Of a DNA stretch of 36,274 bases, positions 23,531 to 32,710 are shown in pieces. Each line of letters begins with the position of its first letter. Within the stretch, counting starts at the first letter, position 1. Source of the DNA: Rhodococcus tukisamuensis NBRC 100609. GTDB taxonomy: Bacteria > Actinomycetota > Actinomycetes > Mycobacteriales > Mycobacteriaceae. Location of the stretch: positions 1 through 36,274 of the forward strand of contig NZ_BCXG01000037.1 in the NCBI RefSeq assembly GCF_001894985.1, written 5' to 3'. A program made the position numbers and the translations under genes. Below the pieces are notes generated by a model. The model made no database searches and was not told the DNA's origin. It was given only the letters and a program-made list of their open reading frames with translations.

Positions 23531-25108
23531 ATGACCACCGACGAGCACGCCGACCTGCACCGCCCGCAGTTCCTGGCGGACCTGCTGATCACCGCGCTCG
23601 AGCGGAACACCGACCGACCCGCGCTCTACCTCGGCGACGTCGTGCTCACCGGCGGCCAGATGCGGGACCAGATCAGCAGCTTCTGCCAGGCCCTCGCCGG
23701 ACAGGGCATCGGCAAGGGTTCCACCGTCGCGATGCTCTCGAAGAACCGTCCCGAGGTGCTCATCAGCGTCGGCTCGCAGATGATCCTCGGCTGTCGCAAC
23801 ACCGCCCTCGCGCCGATGGGCTCGATCGACGACCACGCCTACATTCTCGGGGACGCCGAGATCGAGACGCTGATCTTCGATCCGACCTCGTTCGAGGGCC
23901 GGGCCGCCGAACTCAAGGCCGCCGTCCCGACGCTGAAGAACTTCTTCTCCCTCGGCCCGTCCGAGGTCGGCATCGACATCCTCGCCCTGGCGGCGACTTT
24001 CGAGCCGACCCGCCTGGTCGCCGCGGACGTCGACGGCGGTGACCCGTCGAGCATGGTCTACACCGGCGGCACCACCGGCAAGCCCAAGGGCGTCGTCAAC
24101 ACCTTCGCCTCCGGCGTGACCCTGCCGCAGATCCAGATGGCGGAGTGGCAGTTCCCCGACGAGATGCGCTTCCTCGCCTGCACCCCGCTCTCACACGCGG
24201 GCATGGCGTTCTTCGTGCCGACCCTGCTGCGCGGCGGCTCCCTGGTGGTGCTCCCCGCGTTCGAGCCGGCCGCGGTGCTCGAGGCGATCGAGAAGTACAA
24301 GATCACCTCCACCATGCTGGTGCCGACGATGATCTACATGCTGCTCGACCACCCCGACCTCGCCACCCGCGACGTGTCGAGCCTCGAGACGCTGTTCTAC
24401 GGCGCCGCCGCGATGTCGCCGACGCGACTGGCGGAGGGCATCGACAAGCTCGGCCCGATCTTCTTCCAGTACTTCGGCCAGTCCGAGTGCGGCATGACGA
24501 TTTCGGTGCTGCGCAAGGAGGAGCACGACGCGAACGACCTGGAGCGGCTCGCGTCGTGCGGGCGTCCGGTGCCGTGGCTGAACGTCAAGCTCCTCGACGA
24601 CGACCTGAACGAGGTCCCCCGCGGCGAGCTCGGCGAGATCTGCGTGCGCGGCCCGCTGGTGATGAAGGAGTACTGGAACAAGCCGGAGGAGACGGCGGAG
24701 GCGCTGCGCGGTGGCTGGCTGCACACCGGCGACATCGCGCGGGCGGACAAGGACGGCTTCCTGTTCATCGTCGACCGTAAGAAGGACATGATCGTCACCG
24801 GTGGGTTCAACGTCTTCCCGCGGGAGATCGAGGACGTCATCTCCGCGCATCCGGCGGTCGCGTCGGTCGCGGTCGTCGGGGTGCCGGACGAGAAGTGGGG
24901 CGAAGCGGTCAAGGCCTGCGTGGTGCTGCGCGACGGGCAGACCGTCGAGGCGGCGGACCTGTCCGCGATGGTCAAGGAGGCCAAGGGCGCCGTGCACGCG
25001 CCGAAGACCGTGGACTTCGTCGACGCCCTGCCGCTGACCCCGATCGGCAAGCTGGACAAGAAGGCGCTGCGGGCGCACTACTGGGCGGGAGCCGCCCGCT
25101 CGGTGTAG
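23531..25108 (+). CDS. acyl-CoA synthetase (AMP-binding family)
   Basis: The protein has 525 aa from an ATG at 23531 behind GGAGAAG; an in-frame ATG at 23468 is upstream of the RBS and rejected. ANL motifs: YTGGTTGKPKG (the P-loop, with Gly where Ser is usual), the substrate/adenine region YFGQSECGMT, GWLHTGDIARADKDGF, hinge DRKKDMIVTGGFNVFP, and the C-terminal lysine region PIGKLDKKALR. Overall it is like long-chain or steroid-side-chain acyl-CoA ligases of actinobacteria (FadD-like). It differs clearly from the ligase at 10115. It is alone in its transcription unit, converges with isocitrate dehydrogenase and shares its terminator. A KstR-like site in its promoter hints at steroid or related catabolism, but this is tentative. 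Confidence 0.92.
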   Translation: MTTDEHADLHRPQFLADLLITALERNTDRPALYLGDVVLTGGQMRDQISSFCQALAGQGIGKGSTVAMLSKNRPEVLISVGSQMILGCRNTALAPMGSIDDHAYILGDAEIETLIFDPTSFEGRAAELKAAVPTLKNFFSLGPSEVGIDILALAATFEPTRLVAADVDGGDPSSMVYTGGTTGKPKGVVNTFASGVTLPQIQMAEWQFPDEMRFLACTPLSHAGMAFFVPTLLRGGSLVVLPAFEPAAVLEAIEKYKITSTMLVPTMIYMLLDHPDLATRDVSSLETLFYGAAAMSPTRLAEGIDKLGPIFFQYFGQSECGMTISVLRKEEHDANDLERLASCGRPVPWLNVKLLDDDLNEVPRGELGEICVRGPLVMKEYWNKPEETAEALRGGWLHTGDIARADKDGFLFIVDRKKDMIVTGGFNVFPREIEDVISAHPAVASVAVVGVPDEKWGEAVKACVVLRDGQTVEAADLSAMVKEAKGAVHAPKTVDFVDALPLTPIGKLDKKALRAHYWAGAARSV

Positions 25109-25126
25109 GCGCCGCGCCCGTATGCA

Positions 25127-25162
25127 GCAAGGCCCGCACCCTGGACGGGGTGCGGGCCTTGC
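25127..25162. terminator. shared terminator, acyl-CoA ligase / isocitrate dehydrogenase
   Basis: GCAAGGCCCGCACCC (25127-25141) pairs perfectly with GGGTGCGGGCCTTGC (25148-25162), a 15-bp stem with a 6-nt loop. Because it is symmetrical and lies between convergent genes, it works in both directions. Confidence 0.88.
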
Positions 25163-25181
25163 TCGTCGAGCACCGTACGGA

Positions 25182-27419
25182 TCAGCCGCGTGCAGCTGCC
25201 AAGGTGTCGTTGAACGTCGTGCTCGGGCGCATGACCGCGGTGGTCAGGTCGGCGTCGGGCGCGTAGTAGCCGCCGATGTCGACCGGGTTGCCCTGCACGT
25301 CGTTGAGCTCACCGACGATCGTGTCGCGCTTCTCCGCGAGCGCTGCCGCGAGCGGAACGAAGTGCGCACGCAGCTCCTCGTCCTCGGTCTGCGCGGCGAG
25401 CTCCTCGGCCCAGTACATGGCCAGGTAGAACTGGCTGCCGCGGTTGTCCAGCTCGCCGGTGGTGCGGGACGGGCCCTTGTCGTTCTCGAGCAACTTGCCG
25501 GTCGCGGCGTCGAGGGTCTTGGCCAGGACGGTGGCCTTCTTGTTGCCGGTCTTGATGCCGAGGTCCTCGAGGCTGACGGCCAGTGCGAGGAACTCACCGA
25601 GCGAGTCCCAGCGCAGGTGGTTCTCCTCCAGCAGCTGCTTGACGTGCTTGGGAGCGGAACCGCCCGCTCCGGTCTCGTACAGTCCGCCGCCGGCCATCAA
25701 CGGCACGATGGAGAGCATCTTCGCGCTCGTGCCCAGTTCCAGGATCGGGAACAGGTCGGTGAGGTAGTCACGCAGGATGTTGCCGGTTGCCGAGATGGTG
25801 TCGAGCCCACGGATGAGCCGCTCCATCGTGTACCGGATCGCGCGCACCTGCGACATGATCTGGATGTCGAGGCCCTCGGTGTCGTGATCGAGCAGGTACG
25901 TCTTGACCTTCGTGATCAGCTCGTTCTCGTGCGGACGGTACGGGTCGAGCCAGAACACGACCGGCATGCCGGAGTTGCGGGCGCGGGCGACGGCGAGCTT
26001 GACCCAGTCCCGGATGGGCTCGTCCTTGACGATGCACAGACGCCAGATGTCGCCCTCCTCGACGTTCTGGGTGAGCAGAACCTCTCCGGTGGCGAGATCG
26101 GTGATGTTGGCGACGCCGGCCTCGGGGACCTCGAACGTCTTGTCGTGCGAGCCGTACTCCTCCGCCTTCTGCGCCATCAGGCCGACGTTCGGCACGGTGC
26201 CCATGGTGGTGGGGTCGAACGCGCCGTTGGTCTTGCAGAAGTTGATCATCTCCTGGTAGATCCGGAAGAACGTCGACTCGGGGCTCACCGCCTTGGTGTC
26301 CTTCTGCCGACCGTCGGCGCCGTACATCTTGCCGCCGGCGCGGATCATCGCGGGCATGGACGCGTCGACGATGACGTCGCTGGGGGAGTGGAAGTTCGAG
26401 ATGCCGCGCGCCGAGTCCACCATCGCCAGCTCGGGCCGGTTCTCGTGGCACCGGTGCAGGTCGTCGACGATCTCCTCGCGCTTGGACGCGGGGAGGGACT
26501 CGATCTTCGCGTAGAGGTCGGAGAGCCCGTTGTTGACGTTCACGCCCAGCTCGTCGAACAGCTCGCCGTGCTTGGCGAAGGCGTCCTTGTAGAAGACCTT
26601 CACGGCGTGCCCGAAGACGATCGGGTGCGAGACGCGCATCATCGTGGCCTTGACGTGCAGGGAGAACATCATGCCCGTCTTGCGGGCGTCCTCCATCTCG
26701 TCTTCGTAGAAGTCGATGAGCGCCTTCTTGCTCATGAACATGCTGTCGATGACGTCGCCGTCGGTGAGGGACACCTTCGGCTTGAGGACGATGGTCTCGC
26801 CGCCGGTGGTCAGCAGCTCCATCTTGACCTCGCGGTCGCCGTCGACGGTCATCGACTTCTCGCCGTTGTAGAAGTCGCCGTGCCGCATGTGGGCGACGTG
26901 CGTGCGCGATGCCGGCGACCATTCACCCATGCTGTGCGGATGCTTGCGGGCGTACTCCTTGACGGCCCGGGGTGCTCGGCGGTCCGAGTTGCCCTCGCGA
27001 AGGACGGGGTTCACCGCGCTGCCCAGGCACTTGGTGTACCGGTCCTTGATCGCGGTTTCCTCGTCCGACTTCGGGTTCTCGGGGTAGTCCGGGATGCCGT
27101 AGCCGTGCGCCTGGAGTTCCTTGATGGCCGCGAGCAGCTGCGGGACCGAGGCACTGATGTTCGGCAGCTTGATGATGTTCGTGTCGGGCAGCTGCGTGAG
27201 TCGGCCCAGTTCGGCCAGGTTGTCCGGTACTCGTTGCGCCTCGGCCAGGTGGTCGCCGAACTCGGCGAGGATGCGGGCGGCGACGGAGATGTCGCAGGTC
27301 TCGACGTTGATCCCGGCTGCCTCGGCGAATGTCTCGATCACTGGCAGGAAGGCATGCGTGGCGAGCATCGGTGCCTCGTCGGTCAGCGTGTAGATGATGG
27401 TTGGTTGTTCCACGCTCAT
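25182..27419 (-). CDS. icd: monomeric NADP-dependent isocitrate dehydrogenase
   Basis: This 745-aa TCA-cycle enzyme oxidises isocitrate to 2-oxoglutarate with NADP. The ATG at 27419 ([19 protein letters not shown]) is the canonical family start; the frame is open to 27500 but that extension is not protein-like. Family hallmarks include [40 protein letters not shown], and [17 protein letters not shown]. Length (~740) is that of the monomeric class, not the ~420-aa dimeric one. Its product, 2-oxoglutarate, is the co-substrate of the TauD-like enzyme, though linkage is not implied. It looks like a core metabolic gene and is convergent with the ligase. Confidence 0.97.
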   Translation of the reverse strand: MSVEQPTIIYTLTDEAPMLATHAFLPVIETFAEAAGINVETCDISVAARILAEFGDHLAEAQRVPDNLAELGRLTQLPDTNIIKLPNISASVPQLLAAIKELQAHGYGIPDYPENPKSDEETAIKDRYTKCLGSAVNPVLREGNSDRRAPRAVKEYARKHPHSMGEWSPASRTHVAHMRHGDFYNGEKSMTVDGDREVKMELLTTGGETIVLKPKVSLTDGDVIDSMFMSKKALIDFYEDEMEDARKTGMMFSLHVKATMMRVSHPIVFGHAVKVFYKDAFAKHGELFDELGVNVNNGLSDLYAKIESLPASKREEIVDDLHRCHENRPELAMVDSARGISNFHSPSDVIVDASMPAMIRAGGKMYGADGRQKDTKAVSPESTFFRIYQEMINFCKTNGAFDPTTMGTVPNVGLMAQKAEEYGSHDKTFEVPEAGVANITDLATGEVLLTQNVEEGDIWRLCIVKDEPIRDWVKLAVARARNSGMPVVFWLDPYRPHENELITKVKTYLLDHDTEGLDIQIMSQVRAIRYTMERLIRGLDTISATGNILRDYLTDLFPILELGTSAKMLSIVPLMAGGGLYETGAGGSAPKHVKQLLEENHLRWDSLGEFLALAVSLEDLGIKTGNKKATVLAKTLDAATGKLLENDKGPSRTTGELDNRGSQFYLAMYWAEELAAQTEDEELRAHFVPLAAALAEKRDTIVGELNDVQGNPVDIGGYYAPDADLTTAVMRPSTTFNDTLAAARG

Positions 27420-27722
27420 ATTCTGATCATTGCTCCGATATCGGCTAGGCGCGTTCTGTGTTCGCGTCTCATCTGAGCCACGGGGTGGTTGTAGTGGCAC
27501 CTACCTCCTACCACGCCGTGCGTGTTGTCCGCGACATTCTGCTCAGGCTCGGGGGTGCGAGACCGGCCACAGCCGGCCCGCAGAGTCGAAGGGAGTGGAC
27601 TCGGTCTCTGTGGTTCGGGAGGTCGAGTCCGCGGACACGGTGAGCGGAAACGCTGGTTCCGGCCGCGCCGGTCGGCGTCACGTGGACGCTGCCGAACGGC
27701 AGTGCAGGCGAATTCGCGTCGA
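27420..27722. other. 303-bp gap between IDH and the lipid operon
   Basis: It contains the IDH promoter region (minus strand) and the end of the four-gene minus-strand operon. A 7-bp perfect inverted repeat, GGACTCG (27597-27603) and CGAGTCC (27624-27630), may be a weak terminator of that operon. I see no gene here. Confidence 0.4.
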
Positions 27723-28517
27723 TCAGCCCCGGGGCGGGCGCGGCAGAAAGTATCCGGTGCGCGCCTGGTACTCGCGGTAGCCGGGCCGCCGCGACATCGA
27801 CTGCTCGAGCAGTCGCGCGCCGGTCGCGTAGACCAGGAAGTATGTCATCGCAATCGGGGACCCCACCGTCACCGCGCCGGGCCAGACGCCCGCGCAGACC
27901 AGCCAGAGCCCCCACCACACGCAGGCATCGCCGAAGTAGTTCGGGTGGCGGGTCCACGCCCACAACCCCGAGTCCATGATCCGGCCCCGATTGGCCGGGT
28001 CCGCCTTGAACGCTCGAAGTTGCCGGTCTCCCACCGCCTCGAAGGCCGCGCCGACCGCCCAGAGGGCGACGCCCATCGTCATGACGATGCGACCCGCGCC
28101 GTGTGCCGGTCCGAGCACCGCCGACAGTTGGACGGGCAGGGAGACGAACCACTGGGCCGCGCCCTGGGTCACGAACACCTTGCGGGCGACCGTGCCGAGG
28201 GTCGCCCCGCCGGCGCGGTCGAGCAGTTCCCGGTACCGGGGGTCCTCGCCGCGCCCCACGGACTTGCGGTGCATGTGCCAGCTCAACCGCAGGCCCCACA
28301 CCGTGACCAGCGCGAGCACCAAGACGCGGCGGCCGGGATCGCCGTCGCCGAGGGCGGCGGACACCGCGGCGACCAGCACGAAGCCCAGCCCCCACGACAC
28401 GTCCACCACGTTGTACCGGCCGAGTCGGTGACCGATCGCGAACGTCACGGCCTGCAGGGCAGTAAGCAACAGCGCGCTCACCCCGGTGATCGTCAGGAAC
28501 TCCGTCCATGTGCTCAC
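27723..28517 (-). CDS. DUF1295 membrane protein (steroid 5-alpha-reductase-like fold)
   Basis: This 264-aa integral membrane protein has its GTG at 28517 overlapping the methyltransferase stop (GTGA). It has about six or seven hydrophobic helices: LTITGVSALLLTALQAVTF, VVDVSWGLGFVLVAAVSA, and others towards the end. The family signature is clear: GLWAWTRHPNYFGDACVWWGLWL, with NYFG and a later PGYREYQARTGYFLPRPP. This DUF1295 group shares the fold of steroid reductases and isoprenylcysteine methyltransferases, with the C-terminal portion binding a cofactor or lipid. It is the last gene of a four-gene minus-strand operon. It probably reduces or alkylates a lipid made by the partners. Confidence 0.88.
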   Translation of the reverse strand: MSTWTEFLTITGVSALLLTALQAVTFAIGHRLGRYNVVDVSWGLGFVLVAAVSAALGDGDPGRRVLVLALVTVWGLRLSWHMHRKSVGRGEDPRYRELLDRAGGATLGTVARKVFVTQGAAQWFVSLPVQLSAVLGPAHGAGRIVMTMGVALWAVGAAFEAVGDRQLRAFKADPANRGRIMDSGLWAWTRHPNYFGDACVWWGLWLVCAGVWPGAVTVGSPIAMTYFLVYATGARLLEQSMSRRPGYREYQARTGYFLPRPPRG

Positions 28518-29797
28518 CGGGGCGAGTCCTTCTCGAAGACGAACTGCTGGACGTCGAGGTACCCGGCGCGGAATCCGGCCTCGGAGTAGGCGAGGTAGAA
28601 CTCCCACATGCGCCGGAAGACGTCGTCGAAGCCGAGTTCGGTGACTTCCGCGCCCTGGGCGGCGAAGCGCTCGCGCCACAGCCGCAGGGTCTCCGCGTAG
28701 TGCGCCCCCATCGCGAACCGGTCGACAACCCGCAGTGAGGTTTCCCGGCGGGTGACGTCGTCGATGGCGCGGGTGGACGGCAGCAGGCCGCCCGGGAAGA
28801 TGTACTTGTGCACCCACGTGTAGGTGTTGCGGGAGGCCGACATTCGATCGTGCGGCATGGTGATCGCCTGTAGTGCCACCCGGCCGCCCGGAACCAGCAG
28901 TCGGTCGAGCGTCCGGAAGTAGGTGGGCCAGTAGTCGAACCCGACGGCCTCGATCATCTCCACCGACACGATCGCGTCGTAGTCGCCGGTCACCGCGCGG
29001 TAGTCGAGCAGGTCGATCTTTACGGAGTCGGACAGCCCCGCGTCGGCCACCCGGCGGCGGGCCAGCAGTTGTTGCTCGCGGGAGAGGGTGACCGAGCGGA
29101 CCTGGGCGCCCCGCGCCGCGGCCCTGAGGCCCAATTCTCCCCAGCCGGTGCCGATTTCGACTAGGCGGGTACCCGGTCCGACCCGCGCCGCGTCGAGCAG
29201 GCGGTCGATCTTGCGGTGCTGCGCGACGGCCAGCATGTCCCACCGCGCCGGCAGGTCGTCGAACAGGGCGCTCGAGTAGGACATGGTGCGGTCGAGGAAG
29301 AGTTCGAACAGTTCGTTGGACAGGTCGTAGTGACGGGAGATGTTCGAGCGGGTGTTCTCTGGTGTGTTGCGCTCGGCGGCAGGTTGTTTCGCCGTCACCA
29401 GCGGGCGCAGCCACTGCAGTGGCCGAGGTATCAGGGTCGCGGCCTCCGCGGCGAAGGGGGTGAGCACGGCCGCCGGCTCGGGAGAGGCCCAGTCGCCGGC
29501 CATGTAGGACTCGCCGAAGCCGACGAGCCCGCCGGTGCCGAGGCGCCGGGCGAACTCCTCGGGCCGGTGGATGATCATGCGGGGCAGGATCCGTCCCGTC
29601 CCGTCGGTTCCGAGGACGGTGCCGTCCGGGTACTCCACCCGCACGGCCAGTCTCGATGCGGCTCGCCGGAACAGGCGGTCGGCCACCGCGCCCGCAGCCC
29701 GCGCGAAGGTGTCGGTCCGGACGTGGGCGATGCCCGGCCACCGGTTGGCATCGATCTCGAGTGCGCGGGCGGCGTTCTCGGTGCCAGAGGTAGTCAT
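28514..29797 (-). CDS. cyclopropane-fatty-acid-synthase-like SAM methyltransferase
   Basis: The protein has 427 aa. Its ATG at 29797 overlaps the DUF1365 stop (ATGA). The N-terminal ~120 residues are the accessory domain typical of CFA synthases (RLAVRVEYPDGTV, GFGESYMAGDWASPE). The methyltransferase domain has NISRHYDLSNELFELFLD, MSYSSALFDD, the SAM site LVEIGTGWGELG, and a C-terminal half with YIFPGGLLPST. It transfers methyl or methylene from SAM to a lipid double bond, in the membrane surface layer. Family members make cyclopropane rings or methyl branches, and the partners here decide the final product. The frame extends far upstream across the DUF1365 gene, but only this start fits. Confidence 0.93.
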   Translation of the reverse strand: MTTSGTENAARALEIDANRWPGIAHVRTDTFARAAGAVADRLFRRAASRLAVRVEYPDGTVLGTDGTGRILPRMIIHRPEEFARRLGTGGLVGFGESYMAGDWASPEPAAVLTPFAAEAATLIPRPLQWLRPLVTAKQPAAERNTPENTRSNISRHYDLSNELFELFLDRTMSYSSALFDDLPARWDMLAVAQHRKIDRLLDAARVGPGTRLVEIGTGWGELGLRAAARGAQVRSVTLSREQQLLARRRVADAGLSDSVKIDLLDYRAVTGDYDAIVSVEMIEAVGFDYWPTYFRTLDRLLVPGGRVALQAITMPHDRMSASRNTYTWVHKYIFPGGLLPSTRAIDDVTRRETSLRVVDRFAMGAHYAETLRLWRERFAAQGAEVTELGFDDVFRRMWEFYLAYSEAGFRAGYLDVQQFVFEKDSPR

Positions 29798-30555
29798 CGG
29801 TCGGCCTCCTGGTGAAGTAGCGGGGAACTGGTCGGTCGTGGGACGAGGGGTAGCCCGCGCAGCCACAGGGCGATGCCTTGCAGGCGGATCCGCGCCGCGA
29901 CCACGAGCGGGGCCATCGGAGCCGACAACTGCATCCGCGCCACCGCGGCCGTGGTGGCCCGGCGTCCGTTCCCGCGCATCGTCGCGGTGAACGGCGGTTG
30001 CCCGTCGCGGTGCAGGGTGACCGAGACGGCGAGGTCGCGGCCCGGTTCCGGCACCCGCAGCGTGTAGCGCCCGTCGACCTCGTTGAACGGCGAGACGAAA
30101 AACGCCTTGTCGGTCTCGGCGCGGCCGGAGCCGTCCGGCATGAGCAGGTAGCAGTGCCGCCCGCCGTACGTGTTGTGGACCTCGGCGACCACGCACCACA
30201 GCACGCCGGCCCGGTCGTGGCACCAGAACAGGCTCAACGGGTTGAAGACGTGTCCGAGTACCCGGGCGTTGAGCAGGGCCGTGACGCGGCCGCCGCGCAG
30301 GTCGACACCGTTTGCGGCGAGGTAGCCGTCGAGTCGTCCGCGGAGGGTCGCCGTGTCGTGGCCGGCACGCGAGTCCGCCGTGAAGTGGTCGCTCGCCTCG
30401 AACCGGGCGAACGGCCGCAACCACCCGGGCAGCCTGGGCAGCTCGTCGAGGTCGACGAACCAGCTGTAGCTCCGGTACTCGAACGAGTGCCGGACCGGCG
30501 CGGCGCGGACGTGTCGGATGCGGGTGCGGTAGATCGCGGGCGGGGACACCGTCAC
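29794..30555 (-). CDS. DUF1365 family protein
   Basis: The protein has 253 aa. Its GTG at 30555 overlaps the amine-oxidase-like stop (GTGA). The family pattern is present: IYRTRIRHVRAAPVRHSFEYR, SYSWFVDLDELP, LNARVLGHVFNPLSLFWCH, EVHNTYGGRHCYLL, and KAFFVSPFNEVDGRYTLR. The conserved HVFNPLS and VSPF motifs identify DUF1365. Its biochemical function is not established, but it almost always sits beside a FAD-dependent amine-oxidase-like gene and a CFA synthase. It has no signal peptide. It probably helps the partners act on a lipid substrate. Confidence 0.93.
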   Translation of the reverse strand: MTVSPPAIYRTRIRHVRAAPVRHSFEYRSYSWFVDLDELPRLPGWLRPFARFEASDHFTADSRAGHDTATLRGRLDGYLAANGVDLRGGRVTALLNARVLGHVFNPLSLFWCHDRAGVLWCVVAEVHNTYGGRHCYLLMPDGSGRAETDKAFFVSPFNEVDGRYTLRVPEPGRDLAVSVTLHRDGQPPFTATMRGNGRRATTAAVARMQLSAPMAPLVVAARIRLQGIALWLRGLPLVPRPTSSPLLHQEADR

Positions 30556-31937
30556 CTCACCGCCGTGCCGCGAGCGGGTGCGGCATCCCAGTCCACCCCG
30601 AGGCGGCGCGCGGCGCGCACCCCCGAACGGGCACCGTCCTCGTGGAAGCCCCACCCGTGGTACGCCCCCGCGAAGGTCACCGTGTCGCTGTCGAGTTCGG
30701 GCAGGCGGGACTGCGCGGCAACGGATTCCGGCGTGTAGACCGGGTGCTCGTAGGTCATCTCGGCCAGCACCGATGCCGGGTCGACGAGGCCGTCGCCGCC
30801 GAGGGTGACGAGGAAACGACGGTCGGTGCCGTCGGAGATCCGCATCAGCCGGGTCATGTCGTAGGTGACCACCACCGACTCCGAACTCCGGGTTTGCCGC
30901 GGTATCAGGTAGTTCCAGGACGCGCGGGCGCGCTCGGCGTGCGGCAGGACGGAGGAGTCGGTGTGCAGCAGGGCACGGTTGGTGGAGTACGGCATCGCCC
31001 CGAGCAGAGCGCGTTCGAGCGGGGTGGGATCGGCCAGCAGCCGCAGGGCCTGGCCGGGGTGCACCGCGATCACCGCGGCGTCGAACCAGCGGAGGTCGCC
31101 GTTGCGGGCGATGACGCACACCCCGTCCTCGACCCGTTGGAGGCTGTGCACCGGGGTGCCGACAAGCACCTCGTCCAGCGTCGCGGCCACCTTCTCGACG
31201 TAGCGGGCCGAACCGCCGGAGACGGTGCGCCAGGTAGGGGATCCGAACACGGTGAGCATGCCGTGGTGGTCGAGGAAGGTCAGCAGATACCGCGCCGGGT
31301 AGCGGCCGGCGGCGGACGGGGCGCACGACCACACGGCGGCGACGAGCGGGGTGAGGAAGTGCCGGGCGAAGTAGTCCGAGAACCGGTGCCGGGACAGGAA
31401 GGTGGCGAGCGGCTCGTCCGGATCACCGGCCGGGCTGTCCAACAAGGCCCGGGCGGCGCGGTGGAACCGGACCACCTCGCCGAGCATGCGCAGGTATCGC
31501 GGTCGGGTGAGCGCGCGCGGCGTCGGGAACAGCCCCGCCAGGCCCTTTGCGCCGGCGAACTCGAGGCCGTTCGCGTCCGATCGCACGGACATCGACATGT
31601 CGGTGTCCTGGGTGGCCACGCCCAGTTCGCCGAACAGTCGCAGCAGGGTGGGGTACGTGCGGTCGTTGTGCACGATGAACCCGGTGTCCACCGACACCCG
31701 CGTCCCGCTGTCGAGTTCGAGGTCGTGGGTGTGCGCGTGCCCGCCGAGTCGCTCGTCGGCCTCGTAGAGCGTCACCCGGTCACGTCGGGCCAGCACGTAC
31801 GCGGCGATGAGTCCGGCGACGCCGCTGCCGATGACGGCGACGGTGCGTGGCGGTGCGAGGGGGTCTGGGTGTGACTTCGAGGGACGGTCCATACCGGGTG
31901 TTCGGCGCCGCGGGGCGGCCGGATGGGTCCGCGTCAT
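30552..31937 (-). CDS. FAD-dependent amine-oxidase/desaturase-like protein
   Basis: This ~461-aa flavoprotein has FAD motif AVIGSGVAGLIAAYVLARRD, then YEADERLGGHAHTHDLE. Further on it carries VDTGFIVHNDRTYP and the C-terminal FAGAYHGWGFHEDGARSG, a second FAD-binding signature. It is homologous to the NAD(P)/FAD-dependent proteins found next to DUF1365 genes and more loosely to amine oxidases and carotenoid desaturases. The start is uncertain: ATG 31937 (MTRTHPAAPR) has GAGGG at a good distance; ATG 31892 (MDRPSKSHPD) has no RBS. It is the first gene of the four-gene operon. A likely role is oxidising a fatty-acyl chain before or after methylation. Confidence 0.9.
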   Translation of the reverse strand: MTRTHPAAPRRRTPGMDRPSKSHPDPLAPPRTVAVIGSGVAGLIAAYVLARRDRVTLYEADERLGGHAHTHDLELDSGTRVSVDTGFIVHNDRTYPTLLRLFGELGVATQDTDMSMSVRSDANGLEFAGAKGLAGLFPTPRALTRPRYLRMLGEVVRFHRAARALLDSPAGDPDEPLATFLSRHRFSDYFARHFLTPLVAAVWSCAPSAAGRYPARYLLTFLDHHGMLTVFGSPTWRTVSGGSARYVEKVAATLDEVLVGTPVHSLQRVEDGVCVIARNGDLRWFDAAVIAVHPGQALRLLADPTPLERALLGAMPYSTNRALLHTDSSVLPHAERARASWNYLIPRQTRSSESVVVTYDMTRLMRISDGTDRRFLVTLGGDGLVDPASVLAEMTYEHPVYTPESVAAQSRLPELDSDTVTFAGAYHGWGFHEDGARSGVRAARRLGVDWDAAPARGTAVR

Positions 31938-32246
31938 GGATACCCTCGGTAGCCGCGCGTCGGACACGTCAACCGGTCGCCGACGGGGAACAGCAGCCTT
32001 TGGGCGGTCGGCCGCAGCTCCGAGAGCCGCTCCGGGGGCGCCGACCCCGGTGCGGGGTCCAGGCTGAGGCACCGGAGCGTATCGAAAGTTGGTTCCGTTC
32101 CGGTGTTTCGAGATGCCCGTCAGCGTCGCTCTGCGCGGGCGTCACAGGGGGCTTCGGCGAGCCCTGTCCGCACGGTGCGTTGTGGTGAAAGCGGGCGTGC
32201 AGGCGGGCGCGGAGACGGGGGACCTCACCGACGCTTGACCCCCGAC

Positions 32247-32290
32247 GCGCACTTTCAACTCCTCCTGGATGCCCCTGATTGAAAGCGCGC
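32247..32290. terminator. hairpin downstream of the candidate small gene
   Basis: GCGCACTTTCAA (32247-32258) and TTGAAAGCGCGC (32279-32290) pair with one mismatch in 12. It lies 13 bp beyond the stop of the 28-codon minus-strand reading frame, where a terminator would be expected. No T-tract. Confidence 0.5.
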
Positions 32291-32302
32291 GCTAGCTAGC
32301 GG

Positions 32303-32389
32303 TCAGCTGGCAGCCAGACCCGCGATTGCCGCGAAGGCCTTGCCAGCGAGGTCGATGAGGGCGAGGGGCACGGTGTCCGACGAGGTCAT
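32303..32389 (-). CDS. candidate 28-aa peptide gene
   Basis: On the minus strand an ATG at 32389 follows AAAGGGATCTTC (a good purine-rich RBS 6 nt away) and opens a frame beginning MTSSDTVPLALIDLAGKAF, rich in Ala and Leu, ending at TGA 32303-32305. The peptide is a short amphipathic/hydrophobic helix. A hairpin follows at once. Its composition is unlike random GC-rich translation because it lacks Arg/Pro runs. It belongs to no family I know. It might be a small membrane peptide or the leader of something lost. It could also be chance. Confidence 0.45.
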   Translation of the reverse strand: MTSSDTVPLALIDLAGKAFAAIAGLAAS

Positions 32390-32710
32390 GAAGATCCCTT
32401 TCTGTTGCGCGCAGCGCAGATCGGCGTCACCCCGGTCAGGGTGGCGAGTAATTCAAACCTGAAACCCTCCGCAGAGGAAGTGTGACATTGATCATCATGA
32501 ATATGTCCGATTTTTGGGGAGTCTGGCGGTGCGGCCGGCGCGGTTTGGGGGTAGAGGAGGTTGGCGGAGATCGTGCGCGACCGTCTCCGTGTTGGCGTCC
32601 GAGGAACGCCTCTGATCCGGGCTGTCGCGGACCCCGACGCATCAACCATGGGCGTGTCAGGTCGGCGTTCGCTGGTCGAAGAGCAGTCGCCCGGCGCAGA
32701 ATTGGCCACC

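Larger units (their letters stand above)
31938..32710. other. 773-bp intergenic region, mostly without recognised genes
   Basis: This is the longest gap in the window. The left part contains the amine-oxidase-like promoter region, with CACCGGA (32070-32076) and TCCGGTG (32099-32105) as inverted arms. The middle holds a candidate 28-codon gene and its hairpin (annotated separately). The AT-rich segment 32484-32507 has GACAT...ATGTC arms and may be a promoter or operator. The rest up to the hydrolase shows nothing I recognise. Confidence 0.5.

Noticed and set aside
23371-23836. N-terminal extension of the orphan reductase
   Set aside because: It would be antisense to the acyl-CoA ligase, and residues before MSADVEQ are not reductase-like.
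32039-32105. GGAAC motif read as a sigma-E/H type -35 before the FAD gene
   Set aside because: No matching GTT or CGTT -10 lies at 16-18 bp, so I could not support an ECF promoter.
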